Of a stretch of 10,172 nucleotides of DNA, positions 1 to 7,414 are shown in pieces (position 1 is the first letter of the stretch; each line of letters starts with the position of its first letter). The DNA is from JAHHLP01 sp041609895 (lineage in GTDB: Bacteria; Bacteroidota; Rhodothermia; Rhodothermales; JABDKH01): assembly GCA_041609895.1 (NCBI GenBank), contig JBFIPX010000114.1, positions 1 through 10,172 on the forward strand. The letters run 5' to 3'. The translations under genes were made by a program, and so were the position numbers. The notes below the pieces were generated by a model. It did not search any database and was not told the origin of the DNA. It saw only the letters and a list, made by a program, of their open reading frames with translations.

Positions 1-1
1 A

Positions 2-955
2 TGGCTCGCGTATCGGAACACAAAAGCGGTCCACAACCGCGAGTTGCTGGCGATCGTGCAGTCAGGAGACCTGACGGCGCAGAGCCGTCGCGACCGATTC
101 GCATTGACGGCAGAGCTTCTTTGGAATCTCCAGAGTCAGTTTCCCGGTACGATCGGGGCAGAAGTTGCGGCTGTTGAGTCCATTCTGATGCTAGACGGGA
201 TCCGAGACTCGGTGGCCGTGGAGCGCGCGTTGAAGCTCGATGTGGACACACCCGGCTTCGTGGAAGTTGCCCGAGCCGTGCGGAGGGCGGAATCGCGGCG
301 CAACGGTCTGGATTCGGCCGTGGCTAGACTCGAGTCGTTTATCGAGAAGGCAACGGGGCCAGACAGGAAGGCCGCGTTCGAGTCCGAAGTAGTCCTGGCT
401 TTTGTAGACAGTGGTCGCGTCGAAAAGGCGGTAGAGCGCGCCCGGAGTTTGAGATCGAACTATGCGGATACACAGTGGGCTGGATGGGCCAAAGACGCCA
501 TTTACGAGCTAGAGAACTTGATGCCGGGCATGCCTGCCCCGAAGGTAGCCGGCCGCACGTGGAATGGCGATCAGTTCGAACTCTCTTCCGAATCAGTCGG
601 GACGTTCCTGCTCGAATTTTTTGAGCCCCGCAATGACGGTTTCCTGCGCGAGGCGTCTATCCGAGATTCTGTAATACAAGCCGCAGCAGCAAACGGCGTC
701 TCGTACGTGTCCATTTCTGTCGATCCGGACTCCGTGATTAACGAGGCCTTCTTTGAGTCGAGGGACTTCGCGAAGACCCAATTGGCACTGCCCGAAGGAA
801 GAGACGACCCGTTTGCCCGAGCGTATAATGTGCAGGTCGTCCCCAGGAGGATCCTGATCCATCGGGGTCGCATCGTCGCCAAGTATACCGGCACGGGTAC
901 TCTGCCCGCCCTCATGCGAGACGTCGCAGAGATCGGTGCGACGCCGCCGTCCTAG
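2..955 (+). CDS. Thioredoxin-like (TlpA/AhpC-fold) protein without cysteines, 5' end outside window
   Basis: The reading frame is open from base 2, so the true start lies to the left; the TTG at 44 is only the first possible start inside the window. The visible 317 residues fall into two parts. The first ~170 are helical and charged, and the stretch around residues 120-170 resembles a TPR-type helical repeat. From about residue 175 the protein looks like a TlpA/redoxin domain: an opening Pro-x-Pro segment (PGMPAPKVAG), a beta strand FLLEFFEP where the active-site strand should be, a strand VSYVSISVDPDS, and a late VVPRRILI segment matching the cis-proline loop and following strand. The usual CxxC (or peroxidatic Cys) is replaced by PRNDGF, and no cysteine occurs anywhere in the visible protein. 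It is therefore unlikely to be a thiol oxidoreductase; a structural or binding role is my inference. Such proteins are usually periplasmic, but the signal region is not visible. tpiA follows on the same strand after 62 bases. Confidence 0.75.
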   Translation, partial: WLAYRNTKAVHNRELLAIVQSGDLTAQSRRDRFALTAELLWNLQSQFPGTIGAEVAAVESILMLDGIRDSVAVERALKLDVDTPGFVEVARAVRRAESRRNGLDSAVARLESFIEKATGPDRKAAFESEVVLAFVDSGRVEKAVERARSLRSNYADTQWAGWAKDAIYELENLMPGMPAPKVAGRTWNGDQFELSSESVGTFLLEFFEPRNDGFLREASIRDSVIQAAAANGVSYVSISVDPDSVINEAFFESRDFAKTQLALPEGRDDPFARAYNVQVVPRRILIHRGRIVAKYTGTGTLPALMRDVAEIGATPPS

Positions 956-1017
956 ATCGATAGGCGGACGACAATTATAGCCGTCAGAAATCACCCAAGG
1001 AATGAATAGGTACCGAG

Positions 1018-1776
1018 ATGCTGATCGCAGGAAATTGGAAGATGAACACGGACGTGAGCTCGGCGATCGAGCTGGCGCGCAACATTGTTGAATCACTGAA
1101 CGAACACGAAGAGGTCAGCGTTGCGATTTGCCCACCGGCGGTGAATCTTGCCGACGTCGCACGGGCGATAGACGGCTCGTCGGTTTATCTGGGTGCGCAG
1201 AACATGCACTTCGAAGACGCCGGGGCTTACACAGGCGAGGTCTCAGCCGACATGCTGACCGCGGTCGGATGTCGCTACGTCATTATCGGTCATTCGGAGC
1301 GCCGTCAGTACTTCGCTGAAACAGACGAGTCCGTCAACCTCAAGGTCCGGCGCGCCGTCGACCGTGACCTGGTACCGATTGTCTGTGTTGGAGAGCACTT
1401 GGGAGAGCGCCAGAGTGGCGCTGCCCACAATGTGGTTGCAAGGCAAATCAGCAGGGGCCTGGAGGATGTCGATATCGACAGCGGCAGAAGTCTGGTGATA
1501 GCCTACGAACCCGTATGGGCCATCGGAACCGGTCATACCGCTACCCCCGAACAAGCACAAGAGATGCACGAGCACATCCGCGGGTTGCTCTCAGATCAGT
1601 TTGGTGCCGACACGGCTGGTAGTATCGAGATCCTCTATGGTGGAAGCATGAAGCCTGACAACGCAGACGAACTGCTGAGTCAGCCGGACGTCGATGGAGG
1701 CCTGATTGGCGGTGCCAGCCTGCGTGCCGAGTCTTTCATCAGCATCATCGAATCTGCGGCTGCATCGACCGGCTAG
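1018..1776 (+). CDS. tpiA: Triosephosphate isomerase
   Basis: Interconverts dihydroxyacetone phosphate and glyceraldehyde 3-phosphate in cytosolic glycolysis and gluconeogenesis. The 252-residue length is normal for the family and the TIM-barrel landmarks are all present. GNWKMN at residues 5-10 supplies the substrate-binding Asn6 and Lys8. GHSERR at 91-96 supplies the electrophile His92. AYEPVWAIGTG at 162-172 supplies the catalytic base Glu164 and the mobile loop 6. YGGS at 207-210 and GG at 231-232 form the phosphate-binding region. The ATG at 1018 puts the conserved N-terminal strand at its usual place. There is no strong Shine-Dalgarno site; only an AAGGA about 17 bases upstream and scattered purines are visible. 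The gene ends 30 bases before the convergent FmdB-family gene, and I see no clear terminator in that gap. It may be co-transcribed with the upstream thioredoxin-like gene. Confidence 0.98.
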   Translation: MLIAGNWKMNTDVSSAIELARNIVESLNEHEEVSVAICPPAVNLADVARAIDGSSVYLGAQNMHFEDAGAYTGEVSADMLTAVGCRYVIIGHSERRQYFAETDESVNLKVRRAVDRDLVPIVCVGEHLGERQSGAAHNVVARQISRGLEDVDIDSGRSLVIAYEPVWAIGTGHTATPEQAQEMHEHIRGLLSDQFGADTAGSIEILYGGSMKPDNADELLSQPDVDGGLIGGASLRAESFISIIESAAASTG

Positions 1777-1806
1777 AAGCTATTTGTTGGCAGCCGAGCG
1801 CCGGAG

Positions 1807-2142
1807 TCAGTCTGACTTGTCGGAGCTACCACTCGACTTGGACTCGGACTTGGCAGGTTTGCTCGAGTCGGACCCAGATTTTGCGGACGTCTTCTCGGTC
1901 GTGCCTTTCACGGACTCGGCCTTGCCGTTTTTCGAGGGCTCCTTCGAGGCTGATCCGTTTTGATTTCGGACGTAGTCGGTGAGGTAGAAGCCCGAGCCTT
2001 TGAAAATTAGGCCGGTGCCTCCACTGATGACACGCGTGACCGGTTGACCAGTGGTCGGACAAGTCGTCAACGCTTCCTCCGTAATGCGCTGCTCAACCTC
2101 AAACGTGGTCCCGTCTTCTCGGCGATAAACGTACGTAGGCAT
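1807..2142 (-). CDS. FmdB-family small protein with degenerate zinc ribbon and Ser/Lys-rich tail
   Basis: A 111-residue protein that starts MPTYVYRRED, the hallmark opening of the FmdB/CxxC_CxxC_SSSS regulatory-type family. Residues 45-57 (LIFKGSGFYLTDY) match the conserved end of the family domain. The family normally carries CxxC twice. Here the first pair is Arg8 and Gly11, and in the second pair Cys28 remains but its partner is Thr31. Only one of four metal ligands survives, so zinc binding is unlikely. Residues 62-111 are a low-complexity tail of Ser, Lys, Glu and Gly, probably disordered; it includes a run encoded by near-identical 6-base units at 1835-1852. The frame is open upstream to 2211, but ATG 2142 gives the conserved N-terminus and has a purine-rich AGAAGAA just before it. 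The kinase gene lies upstream on the same strand, 171 bases away; I see no convincing promoter or terminator in that gap. Molecular function is unknown for most family members. Confidence 0.88.
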   Translation of the reverse strand: MPTYVYRREDGTTFEVEQRITEEALTTCPTTGQPVTRVISGGTGLIFKGSGFYLTDYVRNQNGSASKEPSKNGKAESVKGTTEKTSAKSGSDSSKPAKSESKSSGSSDKSD

Positions 2143-2313
2143 TTCTTCTATGGGGTGGTGTTCCCGGCTGTCATTTCGTCGGACAAGAACGTTTCCAAGA
2201 CGGAGGCACAAACAATGTTCCAGATTTGTGTCCCCAAAGGGCCTAGTTCGTGATAAATCAGCGCTCCACGAACCGTTCTACCCAGTTTTTCTTCATCCGG
2301 CGGCCTTCACGGC

Positions 2314-4422
2314 CTATGAAGCGAGCCGGTCCCGCTGGATCGGTACAGACTTGAGGCGAGAGCGCAAATCCGACGCAGTAGGCGAAACCGAGTGGTCTCC
2401 GCTGCCTTCCTGGTCGCTCGCGAGCGGCAGCGTTACAAAGAAGGTCGTTCCACGGCCCTTCGTGCTTTCGACCGAGATCGTTCCGTTCATCAGGTCAACG
2501 AGGCGTCGAGTGATGGCGAGCCCCAATCCGCTACCTTCATGGCTACGCGCATTGCCGGTCGACTCCTGTGTGAATTCGCCGAAGAGTGAGGGCATGAAGG
2601 ACTCCGAAATGCCGACGCCCGAGTCCTCTACGGCGATTGTGACATGGTCGTCATCCTTGCGCATCGAGATCGTCACTCCGCCAACTTCCGTAAACTTGAC
2701 AGCGTTGCTTGCCAGATTGGTCAAGGTGCGCAGAAGGCAGTTGGAATTGGCCGTTGCATATATCTCCTCGTCCGGCAGACTCAGGCGTACATACAAGTTC
2801 TTGAGTTGCGCCACCGGTCCCACGATGTGGACGGCTTCGCGGATCTCATGTCCGACGGCGACGCGCTCCAGTTCCGGTCTTGCCGAGAGAGCTTCCAATT
2901 CGGCCAGGTCCAGTACGGCGTTCAGCGTGTTAAGCAGGCGCTGCCCGCTGCGCTGAATGTGGTCGACAAGTTCGAACTTGTCATCGTCTACCTCGGTCTT
3001 GAGAATTTGAGCAAAACCGAGAATCCCCGTCAAAGGCGTCCGGATCTCGTGGCTCATGTTGGTCAGGAAACTGTCCTTCAGTGCGACCATCTCCTCCGCC
3101 TTCTCCTTCGCGAGAACGAGCTCCGTCTGAAAGTGCTTCGCTTCGGTGACATCGGTGACATTGAAGAGCAAACCCTCGATGCCGGGCAGGTCCGCCAGAT
3201 TACGACCGCGGAAAGCAAGGTAGCGCCACTTACCGTTGGCGTGTCGCCACCTCACAACGGCCTCGATGATACCCGTCAGGCTCTTGCTCTGGTTGAGGGC
3301 TCGCTGGAGTGTCGGACGGTCGTCCGGGTGCACGTTGTCGAGTACCTGGGTCCCTACGAGGCTTTCGGGCGCCACGCCCATCATGTGTATGGTGGCTGGA
3401 GAAACATAGCGAATGCGGCCCGACTCATTGAGCACGGCGACGACGTCTGTTGCGTGTTCGACGACGGCCCTGAACTTGGCTTCGCTCGCTCGCAACGCGT
3501 CCTCCGCACGCTTCTTCTGTGCGATTTCCGCCTGCAGATCTTCAGAGTGATACGCCAGCGTTGCGTTTGCACTTTCAAGGTGTTTATACGCTGACTTGAG
3601 CCCGTCCACCATGTTATTGAACGAGGCTCCGAGCCTACCTATCTCGTCGCCGCTCGCAACCTTCACTCGATGCTCCAACTCACCTTGCGTGATCTTTTCG
3701 GCGGTTGCAACGATCTCCTTGAGGGGGGCCGTAATGATCCGGCTCATGACGACCACACCAAGAATTCCGATCAACAGGATTAGCAGGCAGACTCCAGCAG
3801 TGGTTGCTCGGCTCCTTCGGGCTGTCCTGGTCAGCGGTTCAAGCGAAATCGCGAGGTGGAGCGTTCGAAGGGATCCGTCGGCGACCTCTACCGCACGATG
3901 CACTCGAAAGATGTCGTTCTGCGGTGACAATCCACCGGGCTTCCTGATCTCACTATTCACCAGATAGCGACCGGGATCTCGATTGACTTCCGAAATGACC
4001 GCACCGTCCGGTCCGGTTAGGAAGATGTAAACCAGGTCCTCTACCTGAGCGGAGGCGCGGAGCAATACGTCGATGTCCGAGCTGGACTGTGGGTTCGTCC
4101 GGCCGCTGACAACGTACGCTGCCATGTCGGCCACCGCCGAGGCGCGTTTTGTGATTGCGTCCACTGCCTGATCCTCCAGGTGGGATGGGAAGAAGACGTA
4201 GAGCGCCGCGCTGATAAGAGCCACCTCTAACAGTGCGAAAGCTCCCAATTTCGCCCGGATGGAGCTGAAGGGATGGTACGAGGCTCGCGTTTGGCGGCCT
4301 TGGTTCTTGGGATTGGACGCACCGACGGCAAACTCGGCCTCGAACCGGCCGGAGTCCACCGGATTGTGCGTTAGGCTGGGATCGGTTTCACTGACCATTA
4401 TTTCATTGTGCCGTAAGCACAT
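2314..4422 (-). CDS. Membrane-bound PAS sensor histidine kinase (HAMP-PAS-HisKA-HATPase), no receiver domain
   Basis: An inner-membrane two-component sensor kinase that autophosphorylates on histidine in response to an unknown signal. Numbering is from ATG 4422. A polar N-terminus is followed by a membrane helix (~59-78), a periplasmic region (~79-206) whose DLVYIFLTGPDGAVIS segment resembles a Cache/PAS-like sensor, a second helix (~207-227), HAMP (~228-281), a coiled linker (~283-312), and PAS (~313-430) with an HPDDR motif. HisKA follows with NMSHEIRTPL and phospho-acceptor His458, then HATPase_c with the N-box (NLASNAVKFT, Asn573), G1 (DSGVGI, 600-605), F-box (LFGEFTQ, 613-619) and G2 (GSGLGLAI, 630-637). 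All catalytic boxes are intact, so the kinase should be active. About 30 polar residues follow the ATPase domain; there is no receiver domain. No response regulator lies in the window, so its partner is elsewhere. Start choice is uncertain: a TTG at 4449 and an ATG at 4398 are also in frame, none with a good ribosome site. It is divergent from the MFS exporter. Confidence 0.93.
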   Translation of the reverse strand: MCLRHNEIMVSETDPSLTHNPVDSGRFEAEFAVGASNPKNQGRQTRASYHPFSSIRAKLGAFALLEVALISAALYVFFPSHLEDQAVDAITKRASAVADMAAYVVSGRTNPQSSSDIDVLLRASAQVEDLVYIFLTGPDGAVISEVNRDPGRYLVNSEIRKPGGLSPQNDIFRVHRAVEVADGSLRTLHLAISLEPLTRTARRSRATTAGVCLLILLIGILGVVVMSRIITAPLKEIVATAEKITQGELEHRVKVASGDEIGRLGASFNNMVDGLKSAYKHLESANATLAYHSEDLQAEIAQKKRAEDALRASEAKFRAVVEHATDVVAVLNESGRIRYVSPATIHMMGVAPESLVGTQVLDNVHPDDRPTLQRALNQSKSLTGIIEAVVRWRHANGKWRYLAFRGRNLADLPGIEGLLFNVTDVTEAKHFQTELVLAKEKAEEMVALKDSFLTNMSHEIRTPLTGILGFAQILKTEVDDDKFELVDHIQRSGQRLLNTLNAVLDLAELEALSARPELERVAVGHEIREAVHIVGPVAQLKNLYVRLSLPDEEIYATANSNCLLRTLTNLASNAVKFTEVGGVTISMRKDDDHVTIAVEDSGVGISESFMPSLFGEFTQESTGNARSHEGSGLGLAITRRLVDLMNGTISVESTKGRGTTFFVTLPLASDQEGSGDHSVSPTASDLRSRLKSVPIQRDRLAS

Positions 4423-4449
4423 GGGGTCGTGAAAAGTATCGGCAGTCAA

Positions 4450-4597
4450 TCGCCCGAGTTAACGGAGAAAACCGCACTCCTTACTTTGTGGGACGTCTCG
4501 TGGCATGACTTAGTCCGGTGTGCTGTACGAGAACATAATCCGCTCCTGACCGTCTACGAGCGCTACCGCCGCCAACGCTTATCCGCAGTCTTCTGAA
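4450..4597. promoter_or_regulatory. Divergent intergenic region between kinase and MFS exporter
   Basis: By layout this stretch must hold the promoters for the minus-strand kinase and the plus-strand exporter, unless either is read from further away. The only consensus-like element I see is TTACTTTG at 4481-4488 (+). This is one base off the TAnnTTTG -7 box of Bacteroidota, and I find no matching TTTG about 20 bases upstream of it. No clear operator palindrome is visible. The boundary shifts slightly if the kinase starts at 4398 or 4449. Confidence 0.3.
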
Positions 4598-5974
4598 TTG
4601 ACCGATCCGAGTCGCAAGCGACCCCTTCTGGCGGTACTCTTCCTGGGAGTCCTCATCGCTGCGCTGGACATCGCCATGGTGGGCCCGGCGCTTCCCGCGC
4701 TCCGCGACCACTACGGAGTAGACGAGCGTGCCATCGCATGGGTGTTGAATATCTTTGTGTTGTTCAACCTCATGGGTGTTCCGCTAATGTCAAAGCTGGC
4801 GGACACGCGCGGCCGCCGTCTGGTCTTTGTACTGGACCTGTCAATCTTCGCGGCAGGCGCCTTGATCGTGGCTGCGGCGCCTCCGTTTTGGGCGGTACTT
4901 GTCGGGCGGGCACTTCAGGGTCTCGGCGCCGCTGGCGTGTTTCCCGTGTCCAGTGCCGTCATAGGGGATACATTTCCGCCGCAAAGCCAGGGACGTGCCC
5001 TCGGGGTTCTCGGTTCGGTATTTGGCGTCGCTTTCCTGATCGGTCCCGCGCTGAGCGGTATCATTCTTCAGTTCAGCTGGCGATGGCTCTTCGTGATCAC
5101 TCCCGCGTTGGCAGGCATCGGGATCATAGTCGGTCGGCGGCATGTGCCCCAGCTGTTCAGCAGCGAGCCCTCTACGAAATTTGATTACCGCGGGCTGGCC
5201 CTGTTCACGATCGCTGTCGCCGCGATCTCCTTTGGGCTGAACGGCATCGACGCAATCGATTTTGTGGCGAGCATTGCGAGACCGCGGGTCTGGCTGATGG
5301 TAAGCCTCGGTGTCGTGACCGCGGCGCTCTACTTCCGCAACGCGCGTAAGGTCGAAAGTCCCCTCGTTTCCCCGAAAATATTCGAGTCGCTGCAGTCTCG
5401 GCTTGCGTTGATGCTCACGGTTGCGGCTGGCTTCTGCGAAGCCGTCATCATCTTCGTGCCGTCGGTGGCTGAGGCTACCTTTTCGGTGAGCAAGTCCGCC
5501 GCCTCGTTCATGTTTCTGCCGCTGGCCGCAGCCGTCGCGCTTGGATCTCCTGCGTTCGGATGGATTCTCGATCGCATCGGAGCCCGAAAGGTAGTTATGG
5601 TCTCAAGCGTCTTTCTGTCGTCCGGACTTTGGCTGGTTGCGGGATTCGAGACACTTGTGGCTTTCTACATCGGCACGGTCATGATTGGAATTGCGCTCGG
5701 CGGTCTTTTGGGGTCGTCACTCAACTATATCATTCTTCGCGAGTCGCGGCTGGAAGACCGGGTAACGGCACAGGGAATCGTGACCCTATCCCTCAACGTG
5801 GGCCTTCTCATAGGCGGAGCGGTCGTGGGGGCGCTCGCCGCTTCGGACGTGACGAGACGCGACGGTTACGAGACGGCGTACTTCGTGATCGCTGTACTCG
5901 GGCTCGCGATGTTCGGAATCTCCTTCCTGCTCAAGAGGCGGTCCGATGAAAGTGAGGCGGTAGGCGGCGCGTAA
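4598..5974 (+). CDS. MFS exporter, DHA2/EmrB-QacA-like (about 14 membrane helices)
   Basis: A proton-driven inner-membrane antiporter of the major facilitator superfamily, 458 residues. Motif D1 is ALDIAMVGPALP (22-33), motif A is KLADTRGRR (66-74), the TM4 motif B carries Arg104 in GRALQGLGAAG, and the antiporter motif C is the G-rich GSVFGVAFLIGPALSG (139-154). A second motif-A-like loop, GWILDRIGARKV, sits at 321-332. The two extra central helices (~197-216 and ~230-246), followed by a charged loop ending ESPLVSPKIF, fit the 14-helix DHA2 group rather than the 12-helix DHA1 group. The substrate cannot be read from sequence; drugs or small organic compounds are typical of the family. The only usable start is TTG 4598: the frame opens at 4550 without another start codon, and the next ATG (4676) falls inside motif D1. 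No Shine-Dalgarno site is visible. The divergent kinase could be linked in regulation, but that is speculation. Confidence 0.92.
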   Translation: MTDPSRKRPLLAVLFLGVLIAALDIAMVGPALPALRDHYGVDERAIAWVLNIFVLFNLMGVPLMSKLADTRGRRLVFVLDLSIFAAGALIVAAAPPFWAVLVGRALQGLGAAGVFPVSSAVIGDTFPPQSQGRALGVLGSVFGVAFLIGPALSGIILQFSWRWLFVITPALAGIGIIVGRRHVPQLFSSEPSTKFDYRGLALFTIAVAAISFGLNGIDAIDFVASIARPRVWLMVSLGVVTAALYFRNARKVESPLVSPKIFESLQSRLALMLTVAAGFCEAVIIFVPSVAEATFSVSKSAASFMFLPLAAAVALGSPAFGWILDRIGARKVVMVSSVFLSSGLWLVAGFETLVAFYIGTVMIGIALGGLLGSSLNYIILRESRLEDRVTAQGIVTLSLNVGLLIGGAVVGALAASDVTRRDGYETAYFVIAVLGLAMFGISFLLKRRSDESEAVGGA

Positions 5975-5998
5975 GGCACGCACGCCGAGGCGTCTACG

Positions 5999-6274
5999 TT
6001 ATGTCACCTCTTCAGCAATCCTGCGATGCTCCACGGGTGCAACGCTCGGGCCGGGCACATCTGTCTCCCCGGCAATCCATGAGGTGACCTTCTCAGTGAG
6101 TAGACCCAGTGTAATGATCGCGACAATCTCGGCAATCGCCCGGAAAAAGTAACTGCGGACCGCGAAGCGGATCAGTCGCGGAAGAAGAAAGATAGCTGCC
6201 AGCATTCCAAAGAAACCGGCCGTACCCTTGACCACGCTGTCTGGAATTTCGCGCGTGACGTCTTCGTAGTTCAT
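5999..6274 (-). CDS. Small two-helix membrane protein, unknown function
   Basis: A 91-residue protein I do not recognise. After an acidic N-terminus (MNYEDVTREI) come two hydrophobic segments at about residues 15-38 and 44-62, separated by a short basic RFAVRSYFFR turn, then a polar proline-containing tail rich in Glu and Val. This suggests a helical hairpin in the inner membrane. It is the last gene of the minus-strand cluster, 25 bases after the rlmN stop. The frame also permits a start at 6325 that would overlap the rlmN end by 26 bases. I prefer ATG 6274 because the extra 17 residues read out of the rlmN C-terminus region and look like shadow sequence. The convergent exporter ends 24 bases from its stop; that gap has only a short GC-rich inverted repeat (5982-5993). 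That it is a real gene is inferred from its position and its plausible membrane profile. Confidence 0.7.
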   Translation of the reverse strand: MNYEDVTREIPDSVVKGTAGFFGMLAAIFLLPRLIRFAVRSYFFRAIAEIVAIITLGLLTEKVTSWIAGETDVPGPSVAPVEHRRIAEEVT

Positions 6275-6299
6275 AACATTCAGATTTTGTTGGACGGCG

Positions 6300-7376
6300 C
6301 TAAGTCTGACTCTCGTGGGCTTCATTCACAGCGAGCTGCCCGCAGGCAGCGTCGATGTCTTGACCACGGCTTCGACGCACCGTAACAGTCACACCTTCTT
6401 TAACCAACTGACGGACAAATCGATTCATGTTGCCGTCCGGTGTTCGCCTGAATGGGAGTCCTTCGACCGGATTGTACATGATCAGATTGACCTTGCTTGG
6501 AATCCATTTTGAGGCCTGAGCCAGATTGGCGGCGTCTTCGTCCGTGTCATTTACACCGTCGAACAGGCAGTACTCAAAGGTAATCGGTTGCGAGGTCCGG
6601 CGGTAGTAGTACACGAGGGCTTCCTTCAACGCCGACAGGTCCGTCCGTGCTGCTCTGTTGACGGGCATGATTGCACTTCGTTTCTCGTCTGTCGGGGCGT
6701 GAAGGGAAACGGCGAGCCTGGTATTTATTTCCTCGTCAGCAAGATTTCTGATTCTCCGGGCAAGCCCCACGGTCGAGATCGTGATTCTTCGCTCGGAGAG
6801 ACCTAGCCCGGCTGGGTCTGAGATGAGTCGAACGCTGCGAACCACGCTCGAATAGTTGAGCAGAGGTTCTCCCATGCCCATGAATACGATGTTGCTTAGT
6901 CCACGACCCAACCGCTCGCGCGCGATTTCGTCCATTGCTCTCGCCTGGTCGAAGATCTGACCGGCGGATAGATTCTCGTGGAAGCCCATTGTACCCGTCG
7001 CACAGAAGGCACATGCCATGGGGCATCCAACCTGGCTGGAAACACAAGCCGTCGCACGCAGCACACGATTGTCCTCCGTCTCAGGTATCAAGACTGCCTC
7101 CACGTGTCGGCCCGATTCGAGCCGCATCAGCACCTTTACCGTTCCATCCGAAGAAATCTTTTGACTCTCTACCTCGGTGAAGCTGATCCTGTTACTCTTG
7201 GCAAGGCGCTCGCGAAATGCTTTGGGGAGATTGGTCATCTCGTCAAAGTTCGTCGCCCCCTTGCCGTAGATCCACTCGAACAGCTGCCGTCCACGGTAGG
7301 AGGGCTCGCGCATCGTCACTGCGAGCGACTCCAGCTCCTGCCGATTCAGCGATTTGAGATCCTGCTTTGCTTCCAA
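6300..7376 (-). CDS. rlmN: Dual-specificity RNA (adenine-C2) methyltransferase RlmN, radical SAM
   Basis: Methylates C2 of adenine 2503 in 23S rRNA and, in characterised enzymes, adenine 37 of some tRNAs, using a 4Fe-4S cluster and two SAM molecules. The 358-residue length is normal. The N-terminal helical domain contains YRGRQLFEWIY (27-37). The radical SAM motif CPMACAFC gives cluster ligands Cys118, Cys122 and Cys125. FMGMGEP (165-171) is the SAM-binding GGEP-type motif. SLHAPTDEKR (224-233) is typical of the family. The methyl-carrying Cys345 sits in IDAACGQL near the C-terminus, and Cys111 also matches a family position. Only a TTG at 7376 serves as start, since no ATG or GTG lies upstream in frame after the previous gene, and the internal Met22 would cut the N-terminal domain. 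The upstream lipoprotein gene ends 37 bases earlier, with a small hairpin in between. Lacking a Shine-Dalgarno site at a TTG start, it may be poorly translated or coupled. Confidence 0.97.
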   Translation of the reverse strand: MEAKQDLKSLNRQELESLAVTMREPSYRGRQLFEWIYGKGATNFDEMTNLPKAFRERLAKSNRISFTEVESQKISSDGTVKVLMRLESGRHVEAVLIPETEDNRVLRATACVSSQVGCPMACAFCATGTMGFHENLSAGQIFDQARAMDEIARERLGRGLSNIVFMGMGEPLLNYSSVVRSVRLISDPAGLGLSERRITISTVGLARRIRNLADEEINTRLAVSLHAPTDEKRSAIMPVNRAARTDLSALKEALVYYYRRTSQPITFEYCLFDGVNDTDEDAANLAQASKWIPSKVNLIMYNPVEGLPFRRTPDGNMNRFVRQLVKEGVTVTVRRSRGQDIDAACGQLAVNEAHESQT

Positions 7377-7384
7377 CTGATGCG

Positions 7385-7398
7385 GGCTCCGCCGAGCC
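7385..7398 (-). promoter_or_regulatory. GC-rich hairpin just upstream of the rlmN start
   Basis: In the transcript, GGCTC and GAGCC form a perfect 5-bp stem with a GGCG tetraloop. The hairpin ends 8 bases before the TTG start of rlmN, occupying the place where a ribosome-binding site would normally lie. The stem is seen directly; any effect on translation is inferred, and a stem this short could arise by chance in GC-rich DNA. Confidence 0.35.
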
Positions 7399-7414
7399 GT
7401 GTTGCGAGACGACG

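Noticed and set aside
1777..1806. Possible bidirectional terminator between tpiA and the FmdB gene
   Set aside because: Only a 5-bp CGGCT/AGCCG pairing with a 17-base loop is visible, overlapping the tpiA stop, and no T-run lies next to it.
1835..1852. Tandem 6-base units GACTTG-GACTCG-GACTTG
   Set aside because: They encode the Lys-Ser-Glu-Ser-Lys-Ser part of the FmdB protein's low-complexity tail, so coding constraint explains them.
2297..2329. Nested inverted repeats (CCGGC...GCCGG with inner GGCC...GGCC) at the kinase 3' end
   Set aside because: Stems are 4-5 bp and interrupted. In the direction of kinase transcription the following bases are A-rich rather than T-rich, so it does not look like an intrinsic terminator.
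2150..2956. Plus-strand open frame (268 codons) over the kinase 3' end and the fmdB upstream gap
   Set aside because: Most of it is antisense to the HATPase domain. The composition is Ser/Arg-rich and there are no recognisable motifs.
2644..3594. Long plus-strand open frame (316 codons) opposite the kinase
   Set aside because: It lies wholly antisense to well-conserved HAMP, PAS and HisKA coding sequence. Its translation shows no domain or membrane pattern, so it is a shadow of the biased codon use.
5975..5998. Possible terminator between the exporter and the small membrane protein gene
   Set aside because: ACGCC-GA-GGCGT is an inverted repeat but the loop is too short, the usable stem is about 4 bp, and no T-run follows on either strand.
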